This document shows, one piece after another, positions 44,802-53,066 of a stretch of 64,000 nucleotides of DNA. Each line of letters opens with the position of its first letter. Position 1 is the stretch's first letter. Origin of the DNA: Nocardia aurantia (lineage in GTDB: Bacteria > Actinomycetota > Actinomycetes > Mycobacteriales > Mycobacteriaceae); the NCBI RefSeq assembly GCF_009604425.1, contig NZ_WEGI01000011.1, positions 1-64,000 on the forward strand, given 5' to 3'. The position numbers and the translations under genes were made by a program. Below the pieces are notes generated by a model, which made no database searches, was not told the origin of the DNA, and was given only the letters and a program-made list of their open reading frames with translations.

Positions 44802-45953
44802 GTGCTGACCATTTTCGACGAGGAGTTCGCGCGCGATCCGTGGCCGGTGCTGGCGCACCTGCGCGAGGACGGCGGCGTGCATCGGGTGGCCACCCCGGAC
44901 GGGCCGCCGGCGTGGCTGGTGACCCGCTTCGATCAGGTGCGGGCCGGGCTGCTGGACGAGCGGTTGTCGACAAATCTCCGTTTCGCGCAGGGCAACGACT
45001 ATCGGGGTTTCGCGGTGCCTGCTCCGCTGGACGTGTTCCAGAGCAGCGATGCGGAGGATCTCGCCCGCTTGCGCCGGACCGTCGTGGGAGCGTTGCAGCC
45101 GCGGCGGACGGGCGAATGGGCCGAGCCCGCAGGCGATCTGGTGCGCCGGTGTCTGGCGGCGGTGCGGGAGGACGAATTCGATTTCGTGGAGCGGGTGGCC
45201 GTGCCGCTGCCGGCGGCGGTGCTCGGCGACCTGCTGGGGTTGGCCGCCGCTGAGCGCGAAGCCCTGCTGAATTGGGCGAATTCGACGCTGCGCCCCGACG
45301 GGACGCTGCGCGCCCGCGACACTCTGGCCACGATGGGCCGGATCATCACGGGCACACTGGAACACGCGCGCGCGGCAGGGGACGACACGGTCCTGGGGCG
45401 TCTGGTGGGCACCGGGCGGACCGCGGCCGGACTCGATTCCGGGCAGCTCGCGGGCCTGCTGTTCTACCTGCTGTTCGTCTGGTACGAGGTGCTCGCGGAT
45501 CTGATTTCCGGTGCGGTGCTGACGTTCTCGCAGTGGCCGGCGCTGGTGGGCGCGCTCGGCCCGGACGGCGCGGTGGTCGACGAACTGGTGCGCCATCAGT
45601 CGCCGCAGGTGCTGGCGGGGCCGCGGTTCGCGGTCACGGATCTGGACCTCGGTGGCTACCGGGTGCGCGCGGGGGAGACCGTGCTGCTGTGCCTGGCCGC
45701 GGCCAACCACGATCCGGACCGTTTCGCGCGCCCGGAGGAGCCGGATCATCGCCGGGGCCCGAACGCGCATCTCGGCTTGGGTCTGGGCGCGCACGCCTGT
45801 GTCGGTACGGCATTGGTGCGGACCGTCACCACGGCGGTATTGGAGCAGATCTACGCGCAGTGGCCGGGTCTGCGCGCCACCGCCGACCAGGTGCCGTGGC
45901 GGTCCGGATTCCGGCACCGCGGCCCGCTCACGCTGCCGGTGAAGGTCGGCTGA
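44802..45953 (+). CDS. Atypical cytochrome P450
   Basis: A 383-residue P450 with ordinary ends: DEEFARDPWPVLAHLREDGGVHRV at the start, the ExxR of the K helix in ELVRHQSPQ, and the haem ligand in LGLGAHACVG. Two key places are unusual. The I helix reads LLFYLLFVWYEVLADLI, with no AGxxT/S acid-alcohol pair for proton delivery, and the first haem-loop residue is Leu in place of Phe. It may be a specialised oxygenase, a peroxygenase, or a non-oxygenase. The start is GTG at 44802. The XRE/ImmA/DUF6545 genes follow on the same strand after 226 bases. Confidence 0.82.
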   Translation: MLTIFDEEFARDPWPVLAHLREDGGVHRVATPDGPPAWLVTRFDQVRAGLLDERLSTNLRFAQGNDYRGFAVPAPLDVFQSSDAEDLARLRRTVVGALQPRRTGEWAEPAGDLVRRCLAAVREDEFDFVERVAVPLPAAVLGDLLGLAAAEREALLNWANSTLRPDGTLRARDTLATMGRIITGTLEHARAAGDDTVLGRLVGTGRTAAGLDSGQLAGLLFYLLFVWYEVLADLISGAVLTFSQWPALVGALGPDGAVVDELVRHQSPQVLAGPRFAVTDLDLGGYRVRAGETVLLCLAAANHDPDRFARPEEPDHRRGPNAHLGLGLGAHACVGTALVRTVTTAVLEQIYAQWPGLRATADQVPWRSGFRHRGPLTLPVKVG

Positions 45954-46104
45954 GGCTCGGAGAACACGGAATCCGCTGTGGCGGAGAACTTTCCGGCCGG
46001 ACGGGAGGGGCGAGCGTCTTCGATCGCCCCACCCCTTGCTCCGCGTACCGTGCGCCGACCTCTCACGGCCGATGCCCTCCCCTTCGGGGGCAACCGCCGT
46101 CGAC

Positions 46105-46122
46105 GCGACCTCGCGAAGTCGC
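46105..46122. promoter_or_regulatory. Palindromic operator before XRE gene
   Basis: GCGACCTCGCGAAGTCGC is an 18-bp palindrome with one mismatched pair. It lies 10 bases before a TATGAT -10 box (46132-46137), where a repressor would block the -35 region. The likely binder is the XRE protein. Confidence 0.5.
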
Positions 46123-46131
46123 CGATGAGTA

Positions 46132-46137
46132 TATGAT
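46132..46137 (+). promoter_or_regulatory. -10 box of XRE/ImmA/DUF6545 operon
   Basis: TATGAT, close to the TATAAT consensus, lies 42 bases before the XRE start codon; a GCAGGAGA ribosome site follows at 46161-46168. Confidence 0.55.
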
Positions 46138-46179
46138 CTGTGCCACGGAGCCTGTCAACTGCAGGAGACAAGATCGCCG

Positions 46180-46632
46180 ATGATTGCGTCCCACGAGCAT
46201 CCGTTCACGTATGCGCTGAACACTCTGATCGGCGCGATGCATCCGCCCGCCGAACGCGACGGCCGCACGGTCGAGATCACCCATCGGGCGCTGGCGGAGA
46301 ACATCCTGCGCGAGACCGGATTCGGGCTGTCGGCCAACTATCTGTGGAAACTGCGGACCGGGCAGGCGGTGAATCCGTCGTTCGAGACGCTGGAGGCGCT
46401 GCGCGCCTACTTCGGACTGGACAGTCTCGACCCGCTGACCAATCCGGAACTGGCGGCCGAACGCGGCCGGGAACTGGCATTGATCAACGCGCTCAAGGGA
46501 AAAGGCGACGGCGCCGCGCTGGAGCTGGTGCTGCGGGACGGGCTCGCGCACGGTACGGTGCGGGCCGAAGCCGTCGCGGCGATGTTCGACGTGCTGCGGC
46601 GGATCGAGGCCGAGCGCGACGGCGACGGCTGA
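46180..46632 (+). CDS. XRE-type helix-turn-helix regulator, EspR-like
   Basis: A 150-residue protein. The N-terminal domain (FTYALNTLIGAMHPPAERDGRTVEITHRALAENILRETGFGLSANYLWKLRTGQAVNPSFETLEALRAYFGLD, about 9-85) resembles EspR and related actinobacterial XRE regulators, which recognise DNA through the YL-x-LR-G-x-x-x-NP helix. The C-terminal part is helical, likely for dimerisation. First gene of a likely three-gene unit with an ImmA-type protease and a DUF6545 membrane protein. GCAGGAGA precedes the ATG. Confidence 0.82.
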   Translation: MIASHEHPFTYALNTLIGAMHPPAERDGRTVEITHRALAENILRETGFGLSANYLWKLRTGQAVNPSFETLEALRAYFGLDSLDPLTNPELAAERGRELALINALKGKGDGAALELVLRDGLAHGTVRAEAVAAMFDVLRRIEAERDGDG

Positions 46633-46678
46633 TATGCGGATCGCGGCGTGGCAGAGCCTCGGGGGTGGGAATTCGGTG

Positions 46679-47191
46679 ATGGATCATCGGCGGTTGCGCC
46701 GTGAGCTCGGCATACTCGGCCTGCCGCAACGTTTTTCGGTCGGCCGGCTGGCCGAGGCGCTGGCCCGGCGGCGCGGCCGGCCGTTGCGGCTGCGGCCCGA
46801 ACCGCTGCCGCCGGCCGGACTGTCGGGTGGACTGCTGATCACCGCCGACATCGACTTCATCGCCTACCAGCGCGATACGACGCGGATGCACCAGGATCAC
46901 ATCGTGTGCCACGAATTCGGGCACCTGCTGGCCGGGCATCGCCCGGTCACGGTCACCGGGCCGGCCGCGGCCCGGCTGCTCGCCCCGCACATCGACCCGG
47001 CGGTGGTGGAGCGGATGCTGGGCCGGTCCTGCTCGTCCGAGTCGGAGGAGCGGGAGGCCGAGCGCATCGCGGATCTGCTGATGGCCCACCACATCACGGA
47101 ATGGGCGGCCCGGCCGGAATGGGTGCTGCCGGACACCGCGCCGCCGGAGCTGGGCAGCCTGCTCGATACCCTCGGCCCGGGGCCCGCCTGA
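46679..47191 (+). CDS. ImmA/IrrE-type zinc metallopeptidase
   Basis: A 170-residue protein. HEFGH at about 78-82 is the HExxH zinc site. Further Glu/Asp ligands are likely in SESEEREAERIADLL, with the extended ExxAxxxA motif of the ImmA/IrrE family. Such proteases cleave the helix-turn-helix repressor encoded next to them, as ImmA does to ImmR. Its neighbour here is an XRE regulator, which is the expected target. The ATG at 46679 aligns with the start of the conserved domain; an in-frame ATG at 46634 is an alternative. Confidence 0.85.
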   Translation: MDHRRLRRELGILGLPQRFSVGRLAEALARRRGRPLRLRPEPLPPAGLSGGLLITADIDFIAYQRDTTRMHQDHIVCHEFGHLLAGHRPVTVTGPAAARLLAPHIDPAVVERMLGRSCSSESEEREAERIADLLMAHHITEWAARPEWVLPDTAPPELGSLLDTLGPGPA

Positions 47192-47195
47192 CGCC

Positions 47196-48383
47196 ATGGG
47201 ATTCGCGCTCGCCTACGGCGGTATCGGAACGCTGGCCCTGCTCACCTTCGGCTGGCGGCTGCTGCTCGCCGCCCGCGACCCCAGCCCGGCCCGCTGGGCG
47301 GTGGCCGTCGCGATCCTGTGCGCGGCAGTGGGTTTCGGGGCCGCGGTGCCGCCGATCTACGATCGGCTCGGCCGGTGGAGCGGCGTCGAGAACCTGGCCA
47401 CCCCGATCGTGTACGCGGCGATCGCGACGGCGGTGCTGGCCCAGCTGGTATGGGCCGCGTATCTGGTGGCGCCCGAGGATCGTCCGCCGTTGCGCGGCCG
47501 GCCGGTGCTGCTGGTGATCGTCGCCGTCGCGGTGACGCTGGCCGTGCTGTTCGCGCTGGCGCCGGTGCACGACCGTTCGCACGCCACCGATTTCGACGAC
47601 CACTACGGCACGCAGCCGCTGGTGACCGCGTTCCTGACGGTCTATCTGGGCGCCTACAGCGGTGGACTGATCCGCCTGATCCTGTTGTGCCGCACCTGGC
47701 TCGGCCAGGTGCGGGAGCAGGTGTGGCTGTGGCGGGGACTGCGGCTGCTGGCCGTGGGCTCGACCGTCGCACTCGGCTACGGCATCGGCAAGGCGGTGGC
47801 GCTGGCCGGGGCCTGGGCCGGAGTTCCGCTGCACCGGCTGAGCATTCAGATCGCACCGGCATTCGCCGGGCTCGGCGCGACGATCATGCTGATCGGCTAC
47901 CTGTGCCCGTCACTGATCCCGCAGGCGATCACCGCCGTGACCCAGGCGCGCGCACTGCCCCGGCTGGAACCGCTGCGGTCGGCGCTGGGCGCGGAACTGC
48001 CCGAGACGGGCGGCGGCCCAACGGAGCTCGGCCGGGGCCTGCGGGATGTGCGGTACCGCCGGGTGATCGAGATCCGCGACGCGCTGCTCCGTCTGCAACC
48101 GTATCTGGACCCGGCGGACGGCGATCACGCCGAACGGCTGCCGGCCGGTGCGCGGTCGTCCGCGGAGAAGCGTTCGGCGGCAACGGAAGCCGCGCGCATC
48201 GCGGCCGCCCTGCGACGGCGCGCGGCGGGTGCGGTGGGCGGCGCCGGCGCCACCTTCCGGGAGCCGCCACGACCCGGTTTCGACGGCGAACTCGCCTGGC
48301 TGCTGGCGGTCGCGGCGGCCTTCCGGGAGCTGCCGGAATCGGCGCGGGCGGCGGGTGGTCCGGATCGCCGCACGTCAGGATGA
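47196..48383 (+). CDS. DUF6545 / MAB_1171c-type multi-helix membrane protein
   Basis: A 395-residue protein with seven hydrophobic helices in the first 240 residues and a cytoplasmic tail of about 150. FDDHYGTQPLVTAFLTVYLGAYSGGLIRLILLCRTW and LWRGLRLLAVGSTVALGYGIGKAV, then YRRVIEIRDALLRLQPYLD at the tail, match proteins annotated as MAB_1171c family putative transporters. Such genes repeatedly accompany XRE and ImmA-like genes. The layout is closer to a receptor than to a transporter. The gene starts 4 bases after the protease gene. Confidence 0.75.
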   Translation: MGFALAYGGIGTLALLTFGWRLLLAARDPSPARWAVAVAILCAAVGFGAAVPPIYDRLGRWSGVENLATPIVYAAIATAVLAQLVWAAYLVAPEDRPPLRGRPVLLVIVAVAVTLAVLFALAPVHDRSHATDFDDHYGTQPLVTAFLTVYLGAYSGGLIRLILLCRTWLGQVREQVWLWRGLRLLAVGSTVALGYGIGKAVALAGAWAGVPLHRLSIQIAPAFAGLGATIMLIGYLCPSLIPQAITAVTQARALPRLEPLRSALGAELPETGGGPTELGRGLRDVRYRRVIEIRDALLRLQPYLDPADGDHAERLPAGARSSAEKRSAATEAARIAAALRRRAAGAVGGAGATFREPPRPGFDGELAWLLAVAAAFRELPESARAAGGPDRRTSG

Positions 48384-48509
48384 ATGTCCGCTACCAGCGC
48401 CGATTCGATAACTGTGTCGAAAAGTACTGTGTATCTGTGTTTTTCGATGCATCCCCGGGTATCGGCCCGATGGTGACGTGCGCGCGCCGGGCGGCTATCC
48501 TTGCCGGTG

Positions 48510-48552
48510 CGGCTGTGGTGTTCGGTATCCCCTTCATCGAACACCGCAGCCG
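48510..48552. terminator. Bidirectional hairpin between convergent genes
   Basis: CGGCTGTGGTGTTCG pairs with CGAACACCGCAGCCG at 14 of 15 positions across a 13-base loop. It lies between the ends of the DUF6545 (+) and DUF427 (-) genes. Confidence 0.6.
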
Positions 48553-48568
48553 TCCAAGCGTTTCGTGT

Positions 48569-48997
48569 TCAGTGCGCGGCGGCCGCCGGTTTCGGCTGGG
48601 GGCGCCCGCTGACGGCGGGTACCGCCACGCCCACCTCGAGGGTGGTCCGATCCTGATAGAAGCCGAGGTGGCCGCGGATCGCCGCCACCTCCGGATACGG
48701 GTCGGTGTACTCCCAGGCGATCGGCTCGGTGCTCTCCGGGCGCCGCCAATACTTCGCGTCGCCCTTGAACGGGCAGCGGCTTGTCGTGTCGTCGTCCGGG
48801 GTGAGCAGGTCGAACCGCACGTCGTCGGCGGGAATGTAGAACACGATGCCGTGATCCTGTTCGGCCACCAGCAGCGCCCCGGTGGTCTCGGCGACCACCG
48901 CTCCCTCGTGGGTCACCCGGATCAGATTGCGCACGCGCCGGACGTCGATGTAGTAGTCCGGCCAGTCGACGAAGCCCGAGGGCCGGTCGTTGGTCAT
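48569..48997 (-). CDS. DUF427 domain protein
   Basis: A 142-residue protein. RVRNLIRVTHEGAVVAETTGALLVAEQDHGIVFYIPADDVRFDLLTPDDDTTSRCPFKGDAKYWR...EPIAWEYTDPYPEVAAIRGHLGFYQDR is a complete DUF427 domain, with the family's CPFKG and WxYxxPxPE motifs. A nucleotide-related activity has been proposed for the family but is not established. It is encoded behind the TesB gene in the same direction (15-base gap). Confidence 0.88.
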   Translation of the reverse strand: MTNDRPSGFVDWPDYYIDVRRVRNLIRVTHEGAVVAETTGALLVAEQDHGIVFYIPADDVRFDLLTPDDDTTSRCPFKGDAKYWRRPESTEPIAWEYTDPYPEVAAIRGHLGFYQDRTTLEVGVAVPAVSGRPQPKPAAAAH

Positions 48998-49012
48998 GCT
49001 TGCCTCCTGTGG

Positions 49013-49903
49013 TCAGAGCAGGGTGTCGCCACCGGAGGTGGCGCCGTTGCGTGGCAGCAGGCCCCGAATCATGGCGTGCACGCTGTACGAGGCCACCAGT
49101 CGGCCGTCCACGTCGAACACGTGGCCGTCGCTCTGGGCCTGGCCACGGCCGGCATAGGTGGCACGGGTGGCGTACAGCAGCCACGTCGAGACATCCGCCG
49201 TATCGTGGAACGTCACGGTGGTCATCGTGATTCCGGTCGAGACGCTCCGATGCGCCATCGACTCGCCGATCCCGCTGTGCGGGCGCATCGCCGCGGCCAC
49301 GGTCCAGTGCGTGGTGGACTGGGTCAGCAGCGCCTGGTGCAGGTACTCGTGCGCGGGCGCGTCTCGAAACCTGGTCCACACGAACAACTCCGGCGGTCCG
49401 ATCCGGTCCGGGTCGTGGTCGTAGGCGTCGTCGACGACCCGGATGTCGCGGCCGTCCACCACCGCGCCGGGCACGTCGTGCGAACGCAACCGGTCCGGCG
49501 GATCCACCTCCGGCATCGCGATCGACCCGCGGATCAGATCGGCGGCGTCCGCGTCGAGCAGCACCACACCCGAGCAGCGCTGGGTATCCTGTTGCCGCAC
49601 TTGGACTTCCAGCGTGCTGAAGGTGCGGCCGGTGCGGACCGGGTCCAGGTGCACGGTCAGCGGCCGCGAGTGCGCGGCGGCCCGGGAGAAGATCATGGAC
49701 GCGGAGACCACGCGCTGGCCCGGGACCTGTTTCGCGGCGGCCACCACGGTCGCGCCGAGCATCTGCCCGGCCTCCACGACGTCGCGCGCGGTGGGGCCGT
49801 GGGCCGGGGCGCTGAAGATGCCGTCACCCTGCGGTTGTACGTCCATCAACCGCAGCAGTTCGTCCTGGGTCCAGGGGCGGGTCTGTTCCGCTGTGCCGTC
49901 CAT
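49013..49903 (-). CDS. TesB-like acyl-CoA thioesterase
   Basis: A 296-residue double hot-dog protein. The N-terminal hot-dog (FSAPAHGPTARDVVEAGQMLGATVVAAAKQVPGQRVVSASMIFSRAAAHSRPLTVHLDPVRTGRTFST) and the C-terminal one (THWTVAAAMRPHSGIGESMAHRSVSTGITMTTVTFHD) have the TesB pattern. It hydrolyses acyl-CoA esters. The ATG at 49903 is used, since the upstream frame overlaps the ABM gene. It follows the ABM gene with a gap of 11 bases and precedes DUF427, so the three form one operon. Confidence 0.85.
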   Translation of the reverse strand: MDGTAEQTRPWTQDELLRLMDVQPQGDGIFSAPAHGPTARDVVEAGQMLGATVVAAAKQVPGQRVVSASMIFSRAAAHSRPLTVHLDPVRTGRTFSTLEVQVRQQDTQRCSGVVLLDADAADLIRGSIAMPEVDPPDRLRSHDVPGAVVDGRDIRVVDDAYDHDPDRIGPPELFVWTRFRDAPAHEYLHQALLTQSTTHWTVAAAMRPHSGIGESMAHRSVSTGITMTTVTFHDTADVSTWLLYATRATYAGRGQAQSDGHVFDVDGRLVASYSVHAMIRGLLPRNGATSGGDTLL

Positions 49904-49914
49904 CGCGCTGCCCG

Positions 49915-50217
49915 CTACTCGCCGATGCGGGTGTGGTGGCTGAACTGCGGGATGCCCTCGAACAGGTCGGCCATGCCCGGCACCGCGCCCTCGCCGGCTC
50001 GCCACTTCCGGTAGGCCCGGTCGTGCTCCAGGCTGGCCCATTCCTCGATGAGGGTGATCCGGTGCTCGTCGGCGGCGTCGGCCAGCAGCGTGACGTTCAG
50101 GCAGCCGGGGAAGGCCCGGGTGTCGGGGATGGACTTCGCGAGCGTGTCCCGGGCGGCGGCGGCCGCACCGGACTTCACGCGCAGGGCGACGATGGCGATG
50201 ATCGGGCTGTCCGACAT
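49915..50217 (-). CDS. Antibiotic-biosynthesis-type monooxygenase (ABM) domain protein
   Basis: A 100-residue ABM (dimeric alpha-beta barrel) protein: IIAIVALRVKSGAAAAARDTLAKSIPDTRAFPGCLNVTLLADAADEHRITLIEEWASLEHDRAYRKWRAGEG. Such proteins are quinol or haem-degrading monooxygenases, or simple ligand-binding barrels. No function can be assigned. It heads the ABM/TesB/DUF427 operon. The short upstream region contains GTTC-N6-GAAC, a candidate promoter-proximal palindrome. Confidence 0.82.
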   Translation of the reverse strand: MSDSPIIAIVALRVKSGAAAAARDTLAKSIPDTRAFPGCLNVTLLADAADEHRITLIEEWASLEHDRAYRKWRAGEGAVPGMADLFEGIPQFSHHTRIGE

Positions 50218-50273
50218 GTGAGATCCTTACTCTGTTCCTCGGAGAACAAGATTCTCACAATATGCCGCCATGA

Positions 50274-51362
50274 TCATGCGGTCGGCAACAACGTGCCCGA
50301 TCCGGGGTCGTACCAGCGGCACGCGTGCGGCGGAACCCGCAGGGTGAGGGTGTCGCCGGGTTCGGCGCGGAAGCCGGCCGCGGTGTGCACCTTCACCACC
50401 TGGCCCGCGACCGCGGTGGTCAGCAGCGTCGAGGCCCCCAGCGGCTCGACGACCTGCAGATCGGCGCGCAGCACCGGATCGGAGCCCGCCTCGACCACCT
50501 CCAGCGCCTCCGGCCGGATGCCGAGCCGCAACTCGCGGCCGTCGAAGGAGGCCAGCCCCTCGGGCAGCGCCAGCGACTGGCCGCCGAGGTCCAGTCGCGG
50601 TCCGTACTCCGCGGGCGCGACCGTGCCGGTCAGGAAGTTCATCGGCGGGCTGCCGAGGAAGCCGCCGACGAATTCGGTCGCCGGATTGTCGTAGACCTCG
50701 GCCGGTGCGCCGGTCTGCACGATGTCGCCCTCGCGCATGACGGCGATCCGGTGGCCCAGCGACAGCGCCTCCACCTGGTCGTGGGTGACGTAGACGGTGG
50801 TGATGCCGAGTTCGGCCACGAGCTTCTTCAGCTCGGCGCGAAAGGACATGCGCAGCAACGCGTCCAGATTCGACAGCGGCTCGTCCATCAGCAGCAGGTC
50901 GGCGTCGGTGACGATGGCGCGCGCCACCGCGACCCGTTGCCGTTGCCCGCCGGACAGTTTCGCCGGATAGCGATCCAGATACGGTGTCAGCTGCAGCAAT
51001 TCGGCCGCCCACGCCACCTTGCGCCGGATCTCGTCGGCGGGCACGCCGCGCACCCGGAGGCCGAAGCCGATGTTGGCGGCGACCTTCTTGTTCGGGAACA
51101 CCGCGTACGACTGGAACACCATGGACAGGTTGCGCCGCCGCGGTTCCAGATAGGTGACGTCGCGGCCACCGAGCACGATCTGCCCGGCGTCGGGCACCTC
51201 CAGCCCGGCGATCATGCGCAGCAGCGTGGTCTTGCCGCAGCCGGAAGGGCCCAGCAGCACCATGAATTCACCGTCGGCGACCTCCAGCGACACCGTGTCG
51301 GTGGCGCGGCCGTTGCCGCCCGGGTAGGTCTTCACCAGGTCGCGCAGGATCAACTCGGCCAT
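50274..51362 (-). CDS. ABC transporter ATP-binding protein, MalK/UgpC type
   Basis: A 362-residue ATPase. The Walker A GPSGCGKT (38-45), Q-loop (MVFQSYAVFP), signature LSGGQRQRVAVARA, Walker B LLLMDEPLSNLDA and a switch His (YVTHDQVEA) are complete. A TOBE/OB domain follows (LRLGIRPEALEVV, PPHACRWYD), as in MalK-type importers. It ends the operon of a lipoprotein, two permeases and this ATPase, so it drives uptake of the same solute. The gene starts 10 bases after the second permease. Confidence 0.92.
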   Translation of the reverse strand: MAELILRDLVKTYPGGNGRATDTVSLEVADGEFMVLLGPSGCGKTTLLRMIAGLEVPDAGQIVLGGRDVTYLEPRRRNLSMVFQSYAVFPNKKVAANIGFGLRVRGVPADEIRRKVAWAAELLQLTPYLDRYPAKLSGGQRQRVAVARAIVTDADLLLMDEPLSNLDALLRMSFRAELKKLVAELGITTVYVTHDQVEALSLGHRIAVMREGDIVQTGAPAEVYDNPATEFVGGFLGSPPMNFLTGTVAPAEYGPRLDLGGQSLALPEGLASFDGRELRLGIRPEALEVVEAGSDPVLRADLQVVEPLGASTLLTTAVAGQVVKVHTAAGFRAEPGDTLTLRVPPHACRWYDPGSGTLLPTA

Positions 51363-51372
51363 CGCACATCCC

Positions 51373-52221
51373 TCATCGCAGCGTCGTGCCCCACATGTTC
51401 AGCAGATAGCGGCGTATCACGAGAATGAACACCAGCGCCGGGACGATCAACGCGAAACCGCCCGCGAACCGATAGGGCGTGGACGCCTCGCCGAGCGCGG
51501 TGAGCACCTGGGCCGGCAGTGTGCGGTGGCCGAGGGTCACGACGGTGGCGCCCAGGATCTCGTTCCAGGACAGCACGAAGGTGAAGATCGCCGAGGCGGC
51601 CAGGCCCGGCAGCGCGAGCGGCACCACCACCTGCCACGCGGCGCGCCGGCGGCTGCACCCGAACACCTGCGCCGCCTCCTCCAGGTCCGTGGGCACCGCG
51701 ACGAAGATGCCGGCGGTGATGAGCACGGTGGTCGGCAGCGCCAGCACGGTGTGCACCAGCGTCACGGCCAGCACCGTGTCGTCGAGCCGCAGCCGCAGGA
51801 ACACGGTGGCCAGCGGCACGGACAGCACCACGATCGGCAGCGCCCGCACCAGCAGCACGAACAGCCGGTAGGCGTCCTTGCCGCGGAAGGCGTAGCGCGC
51901 CAGCGCGTATCCGGCGGGCGCGCCGATCACCAGCGACCAGAACACCGTGTACAACCCGGCCAGGATCGAATTGCCCAGGGCCGGAAAGGTTCCGGTGGCG
52001 TGGAAGAACGAGGACAGCGTCTCGGTCGAGAACTGCCGGGGGATCAGGGTTTTCGGGTAGGCGTCGATGCTGTCCCGCGAGGAGAAGGCCGCCAGCGCGA
52101 TCAGCACGATCGGCACCACCATGAACGCCGACACCAGGACGCAGGCGAACTGCACCCCGGCCGCGCGCCACCGGCGGCGGCGCAGCGGGCGGCGGTCGAT
52201 CGGCGGCAGCGCGGCGGTCAT
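51373..52221 (-). CDS. ABC importer permease, MalG type
   Basis: A 282-residue permease with six helices. The EAA loop (EEAAQVFGCSRRRAAWQVVVPLALPGLAAS, about 184-213) contacts the ATPase. The cytoplasmic basic N-terminus leads straight into helix 1. Its ATG overlaps the stop of the first permease as ATGA. It belongs to the CUT1 group that imports di- and oligosaccharides or glycerol-phosphate esters; the substrate is not predictable from sequence. Confidence 0.9.
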   Translation of the reverse strand: MTAALPPIDRRPLRRRRWRAAGVQFACVLVSAFMVVPIVLIALAAFSSRDSIDAYPKTLIPRQFSTETLSSFFHATGTFPALGNSILAGLYTVFWSLVIGAPAGYALARYAFRGKDAYRLFVLLVRALPIVVLSVPLATVFLRLRLDDTVLAVTLVHTVLALPTTVLITAGIFVAVPTDLEEAAQVFGCSRRRAAWQVVVPLALPGLAASAIFTFVLSWNEILGATVVTLGHRTLPAQVLTALGEASTPYRFAGGFALIVPALVFILVIRRYLLNMWGTTLR

Positions 52222-53063
52222 CCGGCCTGCTCCGGTGATCGGACGGTCCGCAGGTACAGCACGGCGGTGATCAGCGAAATCGCCAGTACCACCAGGGATA
52301 CGGCACTCGCGACGGCCGGATTCTGCAGATTCGAGTACCACTGGTAGGTCTCGCCGACCAGCAGCGGGAAATCACGGCCGGTCAGGGCCTGCGCGACGGC
52401 GAAGGCCTGCAGCGCCAGTATCGTTCGCAGGATCAGCGCCACCTGCAGGCTCGGCGCCAGCAGCGGCAGCGTGACGTGCCGCAGCCGCTGCCACAGATTC
52501 GCGCCGAAAACCTGTGCGGCCTCGTCGTAGTCGCGCGGGATCAGCTGCACCCCGGCCACCACGATGACGAACACCAGCGAGGTGGCGCGCCAGACCTCGG
52601 CGATCACCACGGCCAGCAGCATGGTCCAGGTGTGCTGATACCCCAGCCACTGCACGCCGTCGTGGCTGAGGCCGAGCCGGACCAGCAGCGAGTTCAGATA
52701 GCCCCGATTGCCGAAGACGGACAACCACACCAGGCCCGCCGCCAGTTCCGAGATCGCCAGCGGCAGGCACCAGAGATAGAAGTGGCCGGCGAGGAACCGC
52801 GGCCGCGCCTGCACGAGCAGCGTCATCGCGACCGCCAGCACCAGCTGGATCGGCACCACGATCACGATCAGCAGCAGCGTATTGCGCAGTGCGGGAAGAA
52901 AATACGGGTCGTGGAACAGCCGGGAGAAGTTGCCGGTGGTGACACCGTGATCATCGCGGAACGCCTGCAGCACCGCTTGTACGAGCGGCCAGCCGAACAG
53001 GGCCAGCAGCAGCACGATCGAGGGGAGCAGCAGTAGCCACGGGGTCCGGGTGCGCAGGGTCAT
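52218..53063 (-). CDS. ABC importer permease, MalF/UgpA type
   Basis: A 281-residue permease with six helices (PWLLLLPSIVLLLALFGWPLVQAVLQAF at the start). The EAA motif is DEAAQVFGANLWQRLRHVTLPLLAPS (about 186-211). The gene lies 3 bases after the lipoprotein gene and overlaps the MalG-type gene by ATGA. It forms a heterodimeric channel with it. Confidence 0.9.
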   Translation of the reverse strand: MTLRTRTPWLLLLPSIVLLLALFGWPLVQAVLQAFRDDHGVTTGNFSRLFHDPYFLPALRNTLLLIVIVVPIQLVLAVAMTLLVQARPRFLAGHFYLWCLPLAISELAAGLVWLSVFGNRGYLNSLLVRLGLSHDGVQWLGYQHTWTMLLAVVIAEVWRATSLVFVIVVAGVQLIPRDYDEAAQVFGANLWQRLRHVTLPLLAPSLQVALILRTILALQAFAVAQALTGRDFPLLVGETYQWYSNLQNPAVASAVSLVVLAISLITAVLYLRTVRSPEQAG

Positions 53064-53066
53064 CGC

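Noticed and set aside
48400..48560. Short plus-strand frame with hydrophobic stretch after the DUF6545 gene
   Set aside because: It overlaps the terminator hairpin and has no ribosome site; codon bias is lost.
47318..50014. Open plus-strand frame of 898 codons across DUF6545, DUF427 and TesB
   Set aside because: It runs through two real genes on the minus strand and a terminator hairpin, with shadow composition.
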